From contig OY759225.1 of assembly GCA_963662175.1 (NCBI GenBank), positions 930,001 through 994,000 on the forward strand: 64,000 nucleotides of DNA. The letters run 5' to 3'. The notes beneath the pieces were generated by a model. It ran no database searches, was not told the origin of the DNA, and saw only the letters and a list, made by a program, of their open reading frames with translations. Source of the DNA: Aradus depressus (taxonomy: Eukaryota > Arthropoda > Insecta > Hemiptera > Aradidae). The translations under genes were made by a program, and so were the position numbers. Positions within the stretch are counted from its first letter, which is position 1, and every line of letters begins with the position of its first letter. This document shows, piece after piece, positions 47,301-56,806 of the stretch.

Positions 47301-50300
47301 CACTGTTCGACATGTTGAATCCTGTCGATAGGTGACGCATGCGGCCCGAAAACAACAGTCAACTTGTAGCATGCGGCAAGGAGACTTGTTTCTTGACGCT
47401 TCGTGTTCCTTCAATAGAAAAATGTTGCCTTAAAAGTTGCCTCAGTGGAATTCCGCCTTTAGGAAGCGCGTAGTAGTGTGAGATCGATAGAACTATTGTA
47501 CATGACTTGGTGAACCTGTCCAGTCCCGCTTAGCCGAGCCCATTGGCGCCCCCATCCGCCTAAACCGTCTCGAGAGCCTTTCTTTTAGCGAATTTTTATA
47601 AGAAATCAGCTTCTGCACTCATCCGGTAGGTAAAATCAACGGGAACTACCGCAATATTTTCCAAAATGCATTCCTCAACACGATTTCTGGTGTCGTTCAA
47701 ATTCTTAATTTATGTATACATACAGGCTGCTACTATTGTCGGTGAGATAGCCAATATCGACAGTAGCTTATTATGGATATAAAGTGAGCATATTAATGTC
47801 GAAAACTTGATGATTTAATCTGAAAAGGAATCAAGTTCGTTAACCAGAAAAATCGAATCACCAGAAAGGAGAGGGGGGGGGGGGGGGGAGTGTTTGTACA
47901 AAATATTTTTTCTGTGAATACGAACCATGAAATGTGGTAACTTTATGCAGTTCCTTTTACAAGTAGTTGTGTTGTACTTACATCATGTTTAAGTCGTCCA
48001 GCTATAAAGTCCTGGTACTTCCTCATGGGGAACTGAGGTCCGACGAAGGCGCTGGTGGGACAGTAAGAGAAGGCAGCCAGCTCCAGCAGCGAAGGCACCT
48101 CCCGCAAGGCGTTCTTCTTGCTCTCCTTGGAAAGACTCTCCTGAGACGAAACATTCAAATATAACAGTCAATTCTGCTCAGATAGATTATTAAAAAGTCA
48201 TAACAGTTCAATTTTATGCATATTTATCCGGGAACTTTTTGATCCCATTGTATGTATGTTTAGTCCAACAGCCGCCACACGAGGTGCAGGGGAATCAAAT
48301 ATTTCCTGTCTGCCCGTCTGAGGAAACGGTAACTCCCGATAGAGTGATTTTTTTCTCTTCAAACAACAGGCAAAGAGAACTTTCTCCGCGCACTCAGGTA
48401 ATCATATAACATGAAGGCGCTGGTGGGACAGTAAGAGAAGGCAGCCATGCGCAGACAGTCCAAACTAGAGTGTTGCAAGGACATTGTCCAGGAATGGATT
48501 GTGGAGAAATGGCAACAGCGGTGGTCACGATCATCGGATGGCGGAACGACCTATGCATATTTCCCGAAAATCCGGATATGTCTGCCCTCGGTGCACCACC
48601 GTACTACATCCAGCCAGCGCCCACCTCTCTCTCGGCGCGTCAAGCAGCGCCTCCAATACCACAGCAACAGACCTTTTTTAAATAAATAAACGGCCCCCTT
48701 CCCCGACAATCCGGCGAACGAGTGTCGTGGCCTCCACTCAAAAAAAAAGGCCCCTTTATAAAATATATATTTGCTATAAAAGAGCAGCAGCCTGTAGAGC
48801 TCGTGCAACCTGCCCCAGTTGGCAACCGCAACCGATACCGCAACCAAATAAACCAACTATATACCAATTATAGATTTACCTCAGGAAACGATCCATCGTA
48901 GATATCAAATGCGACTCCAGATAGCCGAAGGACGAGGATACAGTGAGGCAGTGTCCAGACGATGTCATACGATTCCGTCATAGTTTTGGTATAACCTGCG
49001 AAGAAAATAACGATACGAAATTATGCGTTAGTTATATATCATAATTAGAAGGCGCCGATAGCTCAGTGGTAAGCGTGCTAGCCTAATGACCTCAAGATCG
49101 AGCGTATCATATTTATTAATGATGCTTGCAGAGATATTGTGAAACACTTGAATTAATTAAATAAAAAATAGTTTTCTTTTTTAGTATTTGAAGATGGTAG
49201 CAAAACCGAAATTACTCCCATGTTATATATATTTTGTAAAATACTTTTTTTTTTTTTTAATTGGCTTTATATGTACCGATGCATATTTAGCCATGTCTCT
49301 TATAACGGTGTTATCTAGTTATTTACAACATGGCCCCGGGAGGGAGTTCTATCTACGAAATAAAACTCATTCCCGGACGGGATTCGAACCCCCACCAAAC
49401 CATGGTGAGACCATGCGACTAAAGCTCTACTCTCTAGCCTGCACAGCCACCATAGCCCCCAAATATTTGTTTAAAAACATACGTTTTTCTTTACTTTTTA
49501 TTTTCATATTTAATGAGTAATTAACAAGCCCAGCTGATCCAAAATACGTAAAACAAGGAGAGTTTAAACAATGTTGAGAGGGCGCCGGTAGCTCAGTGGT
49601 ATGCGTGCTTACCTTCTGAGCTCAAGTTCGTGGGTTCGTAACCCGACCGAAGCCCTTTAGTTTATTTTATCTGGGAAGTAAAATAAACTTAAGCACGTTG
49701 TCCTTCGGATGGGACCTTAAGCGATGGTCCCGAGCCTGAACGATGTCAGGTACTCGTTAAAGACCCCTGCCCTAGGTGAATAAAAATTTAGGGTAGACAA
49801 AATTTAGGACTCCCACAGTAAAGTCGGGCTCATGTCCACCAAAGTGACGAAAGAGCACTCTGGCAGTAGGCGATATGACCTTGTAGTTAAAGCCCGGGCA
49901 TGAGTCATAAAACCTAACCTAACCTGATAGAAGTGTCTTCTATACTGCTAGATATTCTTTATATATTATACCGTATAGAGTTCCGGTTAGCGCCACTAAA
50001 TGACTCTGCGATTGCTGTCACATAAAAATTTTAAAATTCGCACTCTAAAATTTCAAAATTGGGAAGGAGAAGGAGGGAGAGAGCTTATTTATATGTATAT
50101 ATATATATTTTTTAAATTTATTTTGTATTGTATTAATTTTATATTGGATTAATTCAAAGTTTGAAGAGATGAAAATGTATACATAATACTTTTAGAAATA
50201 AGCTATATTTGTTGTCTACAATGTAGCGCACGGGTCAGCATGTTATTGTTATTAATTAAATACTACACAAGTTATTACCGACATAATAAAACAGTATTTA

Positions 50301-51976
50301 TGATAGTATGAAGATTTCTATAATCTAAAGCAAATACTCACCAATAATTAAATAAGCCATTGTAAAAATAAGTGTTAAAATAACGGAATGTAGAGTGCCT
50401 CCGATGGTCTTCAGAAGGAGGTAGACCACGAGTATAGTTGCTGTTGTATGAAATATTTCAATCCCTGAAAAAAAATAATAGTAATTATAAAATTCAGAAA
50501 TTGGGAGGATAGTTTTCTTGACAAATATTTAATATTTAAATATGAAGTAATATTCATTAAATTAAATTTTTATTTTACCAGATAAAGAGGAGGTTATTAG
50601 GGTTTAATTAATTGTTTGTCTGTGAACAGAGTAACTCGGGTTAAAACGAATTTAATAAAGTTTAATAAGTGGATCCAGCGTTCCTTCTTGGACGGTGGCG
50701 GTCTTAAACCTAATAAACCGCCATGGAATAAACAATTCGACACAAAATTTATACATGGATTGTGAAGTCTTCAAGTGAGACATTTATAGTTTTTCAGCCG
50801 AATCAGAGGGAGTGTTTATAGGAAGAGTTAACATTTAGTTTATCCCAAATAATTCGAGCTGGGAAAGTACATTACGGGAGAGTCACGAACGACGATTAGT
50901 TTTTACAAAATTTACTTCATGGCCGCAGCACCTTCGGTAATACTATTATATAATATTGTTATACATGTAGAATAGAAGAGGGCGCCGGCTTGTCTTCTGA
51001 GCTCAAGAACGTGGGTTCGGAACCCGACCGAGGCCCTTTATTTTATCTGGGAGGTAAAATAAACTTAAGCACGCCGTCCTTCGGATGGGACGTTAAGCGA
51101 TGGTCCCGAGCCTGTCAGGTACTCGTTAAAGACCCCTGCCCTAGATGAATAAAAATTTAGGGCAGGCAAAATTTAGGACTCCCCAGTAGAGTCGGGCTCA
51201 TGTTCGAGTGACGAAAGAGCGCTCTGGTAGTAGGCGATATGACCTCGTAGTTAAAGCCCGGGCATGAGTCATAAAACCTAACATAACCTGTATACTAGAA
51301 TAGTTTTATTTGTCAGCGTTCAATGACCTAGATTTTTGACGCCGTACGAGTGATTAGATTAATTCGATGATGTGACTTGTCTTCATTGTGGATAGGACGG
51401 CTTCGATAGACGAGTTGTCGTCTCCGAGTATCTCATGTAGGTTTCTTGTTCGTAAACCCATGGTCTTTAGTATTTCATCATATCCAGGGCACTCCTCCAG
51501 GATATGGCTTAGTGTGAGAGGCCAGGCCCCACACCTGCCACAGCCCGGGTCCGTCGCCCTGTTGAGGAGGTATTTAATTTTTTTCAAATGTAGTCAAATT
51601 ATTTGTAATCAAGTAGGCGCTTTTCTTTCAAACCTTTCTTCCTCTTCGGTCAATTTGACTAAAAATCAATAGATGTCGTCCTAATGGGCTTCTGTGTCAT
51701 CATGCTCATCCTCTAGAGAGGTATCGTCCACTTAGAGCTTTTTTTTCGATTTAGAGAATTGGAAAACATGAAATGCCTTTGAACACAGCATTTTTGACAA
51801 ATTAGATAAGTACAAAGTTTCCCCTATACTTCGTAAACCTGGAGGAGTAATAAACAAGTGGCACTTACCAAAATTGAAATATCCCAGTATAAAACCAGAA
51901 GACAAGAGGAAGACATGTTGCACAGCGGGCGGACGTCCGTAGAAGTACTCTCTGTGGATGTATGCTATCGGGTAAC
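41047..51976 (-). CDS. LPCAT3: MBOAT lysophospholipid acyltransferase, LPCAT3/nessy type, 9 exons, first exon missing
   Basis: Exons 5'->3' on -: 51976-51869, 50464-50342, 48995-48880, 48140-47982, 46246-46115, 44546-44438, 44240-44093, 42586-42439, 41313-41047; 1310 nt, 435 residues plus a split Gly, in frame with GT-AG borders. Family role: multi-pass ER membrane enzyme that moves polyunsaturated acyl-CoA onto lysophosphatidylcholine or lysophosphatidylserine (Lands cycle). Seen: YPIAYIHREYFYG, GYFNFG, MAYLIIG, WTLPHCILVLRL, REVPSLLELAAFSYC, FVGPQFPM, KWDGCAN (Asn268), YKRLRFLGNK, VWHGLHSGYY (catalytic His325). Many hydrophobic segments are present. Human LPCAT3 is 487 residues, so about 50 N-terminal residues are missing. 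The C-terminus QRERKE is basic but lacks the KKxx ER-retrieval signal of the human protein. Introns hold SINEs, LINE scraps and a Harbinger-derived element. Confidence 0.94.
41741..42027 (+). mobile_element. SINE family A, head partial
   Basis: Starts at attgagctcaagatcgcgag with B box ttcgaaacctgg, core ccttcggatgggacgttaag, tail gagtcataataactaac. Confidence 0.8.
42439..42586 (-). CDS. LPCAT3: LPCAT3 exon with the catalytic His
   Basis: Acceptor tatttttctag and donor gtaagt. It encodes YIYKRLRFLGNKYYSQIGVL, then SVWHGLHSGYYMTFVMEFFA; the His of WHG is the MBOAT catalytic residue. Confidence 0.95.
43400..43495 (+). mobile_element. LINE RNase H fragment
   Basis: The frame reads RCDILGNGTADQLTKSASSS, matching the HxGxxGNExADxLAK motif of LINE RNase H domains, then a stop. 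Flanks are unrecognisable. Confidence 0.5.
44093..44240 (-). CDS. LPCAT3: LPCAT3 exon with the MBOAT Asn
   Basis: Acceptor atttttgcag and donor gtaagt. It encodes LTYNGRDANGNPKWDGCANV, then VWLFEFAQNF and SFNINTN. The Asn of WDGCAN is the conserved MBOAT active-site Asn. Confidence 0.93.
44438..44546 (-). CDS. LPCAT3: LPCAT3 exon, LQKYVAIWLLTEGSC block
   Basis: Acceptor atttttcag and donor gtaatt. It encodes GIWGHFVLQKYVAIWLLTEG, then SCILL, matching WGKFVLYKYVTCWLVTEG. Confidence 0.93.
45671..45728 (-). mobile_element. SINE family A, tail fragment
   Basis: Inverted ttaggttttatgactatgag, gtcatatcgccaactaccag; the rest is lost. Confidence 0.55.
46115..46246 (-). CDS. LPCAT3: LPCAT3 exon, ALKRGALGLAYLV block
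   Basis: Acceptor atacttttag and donor gtaaac, phase 0. It encodes LPDCVKPALKRGALGLAYLV and HTVGSSFYSDDYVLGEEF. Confidence 0.91.
46835..47219 (+). pseudogene. HARBI1-like transposase fragment
   Basis: The frame from ATG 46835 reads MSLQTVAAAAFLVIDLNRKK, then RPRWW, a TGA, then HNLYKDLVAHDEALFRNFTR, MSKEDFEYLLEKVSPTIKKY and DTNFGEAIPPRVRLLVTL. This is the N-terminal region of PIF/Harbinger nucleases (RWWVR...; F..FRMS...F..LL..V.P.I.K.DT..R..I....RL..TLR). The DDE nuclease core is absent, so it is a non-functional remnant. Confidence 0.75.
47101..47203. repeat. 36-bp in-frame triplication in transposase remnant
   Basis: The unit aataccacctcgtgtgaggt... starts at 47101, 47137 and 47173. The 36-bp period keeps the transposase frame (IPPRVRLLVTLT repeated). 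It replaces the start of the catalytic domain. Confidence 0.88.
47982..48140 (-). CDS. LPCAT3: LPCAT3 exon, PSLLELAAFSYC block
   Basis: Acceptor tttcgtctcag and donor gtaagt. It encodes KKNALREVPSLLELAAFSYC, then FVGPQFPMRKY. Bases 48045-48079 recur at 48413-48447 in the adjacent upstream intron. Confidence 0.94.
48448..48690 (+). mobile_element. R1-like LINE fragment
   Basis: RRQSKLECCKDIVQEWIVEK + WQQRWSRSSDGGTTYAYFPK matches the post-RT region of R1-clade ORF2 (EKWQ..W..S..GR.TY.F.P). It begins immediately after a 35-bp copy of LPCAT3 exon sequence. Confidence 0.68.
48880..48995 (-). CDS. LPCAT3: LPCAT3 exon, WTLPHC block
   Basis: Acceptor ttcttcgcag and donor gtaaat. It encodes YTKTMTESYDIVWTLPHCIL, then RLSGVAFDIYDG (human: NYDIKWTMPHCVL). 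Confidence 0.93.
49048..49112 (+). mobile_element. SINE family A, tRNA-like head only
   Basis: ggcgccgatagctcagtggt aagcgtgct carries a good A box; the B box is decayed. It is not a functional tRNA gene, because no cloverleaf can be completed. Confidence 0.6.
49250..49463 (-). mobile_element. SINE family B, inverted copy
   Basis: Read on -: ggggctatggtggctgtgca, ggttcgaatcccgtccggga (exact B box), gagttttatttcgtagatag, aactccctcccggggccatg, then gagacatggctaaatatgca. Two copies allow a consensus head of about 100 bp. Confidence 0.78.
49577..49926 (+). mobile_element. SINE family A, full-length reference copy
   Basis: About 350 bp. A box tagctcagtggtatgcgtgc, B box gggttcgtaacccgacc, linker with two ttttatctgggaagtaaaat-like parts, core tccttcggatgggaccttaa, gactcccacagtaaagtcgg, box gagcactctgg, then cccgggcatgagtcataaaa and the tail cctaacctaacctg. 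The tail repeats resemble the arthropod telomere pentamer CCTAA. Confidence 0.88.
50342..50464 (-). CDS. LPCAT3: LPCAT3 exon, membrane segment
   Basis: Acceptor tttttttcag and donor gtgagt. It encodes IEIFHTTATILVVYLLLKTI, then LHSVILTLIFTMAYLIIG. Confidence 0.92.
50977..51290 (+). mobile_element. SINE family A, full-length with A-box deletion
   Basis: Very similar to 49577-49926, but about 25 bp after ggcgccgg (the A box) are deleted. The tail is cctaacataacctg. Its B box, gggttcggaacccgaccgag, is intact. Confidence 0.86.
51354..51587 (-). mobile_element. LINE C-terminal Cys/His fragment
   Basis: KKIKYLLNRATDPGCGRCGA + WPLTLSHILEECPGYDEILK, ending HIIELI-stop. The C-x2-C...H-x4-C spacing is the usual terminal motif of Jockey/R1-like ORF2. 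A different family from 33646-33920. Confidence 0.65.
51869..51976 (-). CDS. LPCAT3: LPCAT3 exon, residues 1-36
   Basis: Acceptor cttttgcag and donor gtaagt. It encodes YPIAYIHREYFYGRPPAVQH and GFILGYFNFG, the first conserved LPCAT3 block. Confidence 0.92.
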
Positions 51977-52059
51977 CTGCAAAAGGGAGACTCAAATATT
52001 ACATACTTACTCAAATAAGGAGAATATATATACAGTTGAATCATTTCCATCCTTATAAA

Positions 52060-54280
52060 TGGAATAAGCCTAAAAATATGCGCCTCATTCTCCCATTGTA
52101 CATGAGCTCATTCCATATATATATGTACATATAAAGTATCCTCATTCCACATATAAACAAAGAATGCGGCTGCCTCTTAGATTTATTATGATTTTTTAAA
52201 TACTTTCTGTATTTAATTTATTTATATGGCTCCGAACCAAAAATGGTAACAACGAAACCTTTCTGGTCTCTGTCCGACCGTTATTCTGTCCCAAATTAAC
52301 AACTTTTTTTTCCCCCGTATTTATTTATTCATTTTCATCCTTTTATTTTATTTATTTTTTCATCAGTTTTTCTTAAATTATTTATTGCAAACCTGGTTTA
52401 GATTTCCTCCTCCTTCATAATCTTGATTTTTATATTTTTTTAAATTTTATTTTATCTTCTTCTATATATTTATTTAGATACATTTATTTTCGTATGATTT
52501 CTTCATAATGAAGCTGTTAATTTAATAATTTTTTTATTTATTTATTTTTTACTTATTTCATCATCTATTTTATTTTATTATATTTTGTTATTTAATTATA
52601 TTCATTTTGTTCATGTTTCTATCCACTGTAGCACTTTTATCTCATCACTGATATTTTATTTTATTTTTATTTGTTGCTCTGTTCAGTGAATTTCATGTAT
52701 TTATTCTTAGGGGACCTCGGTCCCAGAATAAAATGTATTTTCATTTAATTTCATTTCAACTTTTGAAGCTAAAGGCTAAGCTTTCACATATAAAGCTAAA
52801 CTTTGAAAAATAGACCGGGGAAAATAACCTTACAACACCGGGTAATCTGCTAGTATTAAAGAAAAATGAAGAACCAATAACTATATATTCTTCTCAGAAT
52901 ACTATAGGAGGTCTTTCTTTGAATATAGTCCATTGTTTGTACAGTTGGTGTGTCGTCACATTGTTTAAGAGGGATCATTGTTTACCAGGGACTCAAATAT
53001 GTATTTATTTGACATTCACAACTATTCTATGTTTCAAGCCCAGTTCAATAGCAAAGAGATATCCCATCTAATTAGGGAGTACTATCGACAATATGTATAG
53101 TCTCGACGCACAATCGATAGTCACATTAATAGCAGTGGGACCATAGAATGTCAGCCCCCCTACCTACAATGATTTAAGGACGTCCCAACCTAAATCGCCA
53201 CTGGAATGTATGACAATATAAATGTGTGTGTGGATTTGTTGTACGTACGATATAATACATTATAAGTATTTGGTATGTTTTGAGTCGAAAACTAGATTTC
53301 CAACTACAATGCCCATTCGTACCAATTTGTTCGTAAGATTCGTAAGACCATTATGTACCTCTATTAGGGAGTCTGTACTCCCCCCCCCCCCCCCCCCCCA
53401 CCCCCCCTCCCCCAACATCTTCAAACTACTGAATCTACAACATAACTGAAATTTTTCACCAAGTTAAAAGGCCAGCGAGAAATCAAGTAGGGAAATCAAT
53501 CTTCCAGATAAAAAAAACCTAGGGTCTCGGAAGGGTTTCGAACCCGTGATCTTGAGCTCAGTAAGACCCTCTATTAGTCAGCGCCCTCTTAGAACATTTC
53601 TAACCATGCACATTAAGGATGGGACTTAAAATAATTTTTATGTCTTCATCGACTTGAAAGGTTTCCGATAATGCATCTTAGAGACTGATACATCCTTGCT
53701 TGTGTAATTTTGATGAGTTGTGGAGTTGGAATGGTACGATGCATTGACCTGCCTTCTTTTATTGATGATGGGGGAATATTGAATATTCTAGTATCTTGCA
53801 TATTCTACTATCGAAAAACAAAACACTAATTACAAAACTAATTGCTAGATTGCCTGTTTTGTCTAATGTAGTGCATTGTGTTAATGGTAATTAATTAGAA
53901 TTGTTCATTATGCAACAGTTTGATGCCTACATGAATAATGTATCAATAATAATAAATCAATATGAACCAATGTTCATGAAAATAACGTATATTAGACCAT
54001 AAAAATAACCGGTATTTTGTAAATTGTACTTAGGCTCCGAAGTGTTTTTTTTTTGTTTTGTCCAAAGTCTAATGAGATCTATGTTAGCATATGCGGCGTC
54101 TTCATTTTAAATTTCAAGTTCATGGCTACAATCATTTCGCGCTGAGAAAGCCCTTTGCCTTTCATATACCAACAACTTTTTAGATCGTGACGATATTTTT
54201 CATATCAGACGGTTGATGGGATACCTCAAAAGCCGGCTAGCCTGGTATAACAACGTCCGTAAGTATTCAGATGACATCTT
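52060..54280. other. Gene-poor stretch upstream of LPCAT3 exon 51976
   Basis: T-rich and low-complexity (52200-52740), a poly-C run (53383-53408) and a SINE head fragment (53504). No coding signal recognised. It is part of the first intron or 5' flank of LPCAT3. Confidence 0.5.
53504..53589 (-). mobile_element. SINE family A, head fragment
   Basis: Inverted B box (gggtttcgaacccgtgatct) and the gcgccctct end. The A-box half is disrupted. Confidence 0.65.
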
Positions 54281-54339
54281 TATTTTAAATCTGTGAAACA
54301 ATCACTTCTCATTACTCCATTTATTGGTTTTATGCAAAC

Positions 54340-54519
54340 AACATTTGACACATTTAGGATAATACTGTGTCTGCAGGCTGTATCTAACACGAAAAATACA
54401 ACATTTGACACATTTAGGATAATACTGTGTCTGCAGGCTGTATCTAACACGAAAAATACAACATTTGACACATTTAGGATAATACTGTGTCTGCAGGCTG
54501 TATCTAACACGAAAAAGAC
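54340..54519. repeat. 60-bp triplication
   Basis: Three essentially identical units (acaacatttgacacatttag...ctaacacgaaaaat), period exactly 60, open on both strands. No gene context. Confidence 0.93.
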
Positions 54520-54670
54520 AATATTTTTATTGTTCATTAAAGGTTTAGAAGTCAAGAAAAATGTCCTTTAATTTATTGCTTATAAGATATTATTTAGGAA
54601 ATGTTTAGTTTCAAGTGTAACAACTAAGAAAATATATTGTTTTAATTGGTACTGTTTTATTGAAAATAAA

Positions 54671-54970
54671 TAAAATATAAGTGATGTGGCCATTACAGGG
54701 CATTCTTATACCAACCACTCCTTTACCGATCACTCTCCCTTCCCATCCCAAAATCACCATCATCAAAATCATTTCATACTGGCATTACGGGGTATAAGAA
54801 AGTCCCCTTCAGAATTACGCTGTACAATGAAACTAAAAAATACCGCTGACACCAACTCATTAGTTTCATATACCCAATAATGCCAGTATGAAATTATTTT
54901 CTGAAGGGGAGGGGAGAGAGAGTGGTCTGTAGGCGTTAGGAGCCTTGTAATGGCCACATCACGTATTTTA
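54671..54970. mobile_element. Long-hairpin MITE
   Basis: The ends taaaatataagtgatgtggc / gccacatcacgtatttta are inverted, and matching inverted segments continue inward (tttcatactggcatta / taatgccagtatgaaa). About 300 bp. Superfamily not assigned. Confidence 0.78.
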
Positions 54971-56806
54971 AATTATAAAAAAAAATATTTTATGATATTA
55001 TATTGTTTGTTTGTTGTTTGGGATCCTGTCGAGAAAGATGAATGTCATTAGAATGTATGTGCAGACATCCCTGGATGCAAAACATGAATTATCCAGAAGT
55101 AACTCGAGATATTGGAGTGGAACTTTCTTGTTCTGAAGGGGAGTCCTCAGAGTCGAAAGTGCATTTTGAACCTGACCTGACTAAAAATACTTTTTCAAAG
55201 CGGTCTTACCCTAATAATAACGGTCGAAAGACATGGGCAGCTTCCCTCCACCTCACCAGAACACAACCTTAATTTAATTTTAAAGGAAGTCTTTATGAAA
55301 TCAGGTATTGCGTTCACCTGTTCGGCAGAACAAACACCACATGCTCCCCTGAACCCGCTTTGAAGTGTCCTTCAAATCATTACTTTATACACATATATAT
55401 ATATATATATGTCAGGCCCACAATCCGAACTTCGCAAAGTGGCCGGCCAAAATGGGGCCAGTTCAAACATTGACCTGCTCAGTTGGCCCGGTATATGATG
55501 TCTCACTAAGATTTCAGAATTGGAACAAACCCTTCAGCCCGACAATCATTGTACACATTTCTTCCCAATTACATATTTATATATACGACTAGGGACCCTG
55601 GCTATCTTCTGAAGCAGGGGTCGGCATACTTCTGCACCTGCGGGCCGCATTAATAAATAAAAATAGTTAAATAGACTCGAAAGTATGCAAACAATACGAG
55701 AAAAATTGAAATACAGTATTCGTTAGCTTATATATGGGGGCCTCATGCGCTCCGCGGACCGGACAAGAAGACTATGTAAGTCCTATGCGGCTATGCAGAG
55801 CGCTCTGCTTATAGCGACCTTTCCCTATCGGAAAGAAAACAATTTATAGATAATCACTGTCTTAATATAAGTTAATTTTATTACCAAAGTCATGTAAATA
55901 AAATTAATTATAAATATTATGATTACGGAAAACATTGGCATCAAAACCAAACCACAAAAATCGTACACCCGATCTTAACCGTTGTCGGGAAATGCGTAGA
56001 TAAAACAATAAAAGGTGGATCATTTCTGCAAGAAAGAGCAAACTACCTCAAAACTACAAAATGTTTCAACGAATTACGACACTCGACGGTTTTCATGAAT
56101 GGACACACAATTCATATTATTCAAGTCATTCAACGACAATTAGTTATTCAATAAAAAAAACTACTCAAAAAATACTACATTTTTTACCTAAAAGAACTGT
56201 TATGATGAGCTTCAAAGCGACCTCCGTAGTTCCAAGAGTGACAGCCAAACGCTCTATTTGCCCTAAATCACTCATATTTTTTCGAATTGGAACACCTTTA
56301 AGACTAGAAACTATCACAGGGAAGAGAAGTATTTTTTTTCATATAACTTCAATGCTAAAGCAACGGTGTGACAACCCGGGAAGACAGGATTCGGTACATT
56401 TTAACTTGTACAACCTCAACAAAAGATAACCCACAACTGAACAGGTTATCAAAATCTGACATAAGAGATAAGTCGTTCATGAACAAACTAGTTCGATCGA
56501 ATATTCATTTAAGTGAACGAGACCGAATTAGTTCAGTAGGTGAACGAATTAGTTCATAAACGCGGGAATCGTTTAAAATAAGTATTTATAAACTACAATC
56601 GAAATAACAGTGTAGCCGTGTAATATTGTTCTTTTTCACAAGGTTTCAGTAAAAAAAGACAATTCTTCATAAATATCATCTGAAAACGTCATTTATTGGT
56701 ATCATTTTCTGAAAAGTTGAGGTTATGAAAAGGTGCCGGACGAGAAGCAACCACTTACCATGGAGAAAGGGCTTTACGCTCCCTACCTCCATGTTTTTTA
56801 TTACTT
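54971..56806. other. Gene-poor stretch left of Helitron cluster
   Basis: Contains an (AT)n tract at 55391, a possible hAT end and small open frames (55042-55272 +, 56061-56429 +) that I do not recognise and judge non-coding or very decayed. Confidence 0.4.
55615..55655. mobile_element. Possible hAT-type terminus
   Basis: caggggtcggcatacttctg...gcgggccgcatt resembles the CAGGGGTCGGCAA termini of hAT elements. The opposite end was not found. Confidence 0.4.

Larger units (their letters stand above)
46634..47459. mobile_element. Internally deleted Harbinger-type element
   Basis: 24-bp inverted ends with one mismatch: AAGGCGCAATTCCACTGAGG at 46634 and, inverted, CCTCAGTGGAATTCCGCCTT to 47459. 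They are flanked by TA on both sides (46632-46633, 47460-47461). It contains a transposase N-terminal fragment and a 36-bp triplication. Lies in an LPCAT3 intron. Confidence 0.8.

Noticed and set aside
47870..47893. G-runs as quadruplex regulators
   Set aside because: Many such homopolymers occur in this window, some with poly-C equivalents; they look like slippage tracts or assembly artefacts without positional logic.
49048..49112. tRNA gene
   Set aside because: A good A box but a decayed B box, no acceptor-stem pairing, and clear identity to the head of SINE family A.
54280..54571. Open frames on both strands over 54280-54571
   Set aside because: Explained by an exact 60-bp triplication; no splice signals or family resemblance.
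55042..55272. 76-residue open frame on + (NYPEVTRDIGVELSCSEG...)
   Set aside because: Composition is protein-like, but no family, no exon borders and no neighbour support it.
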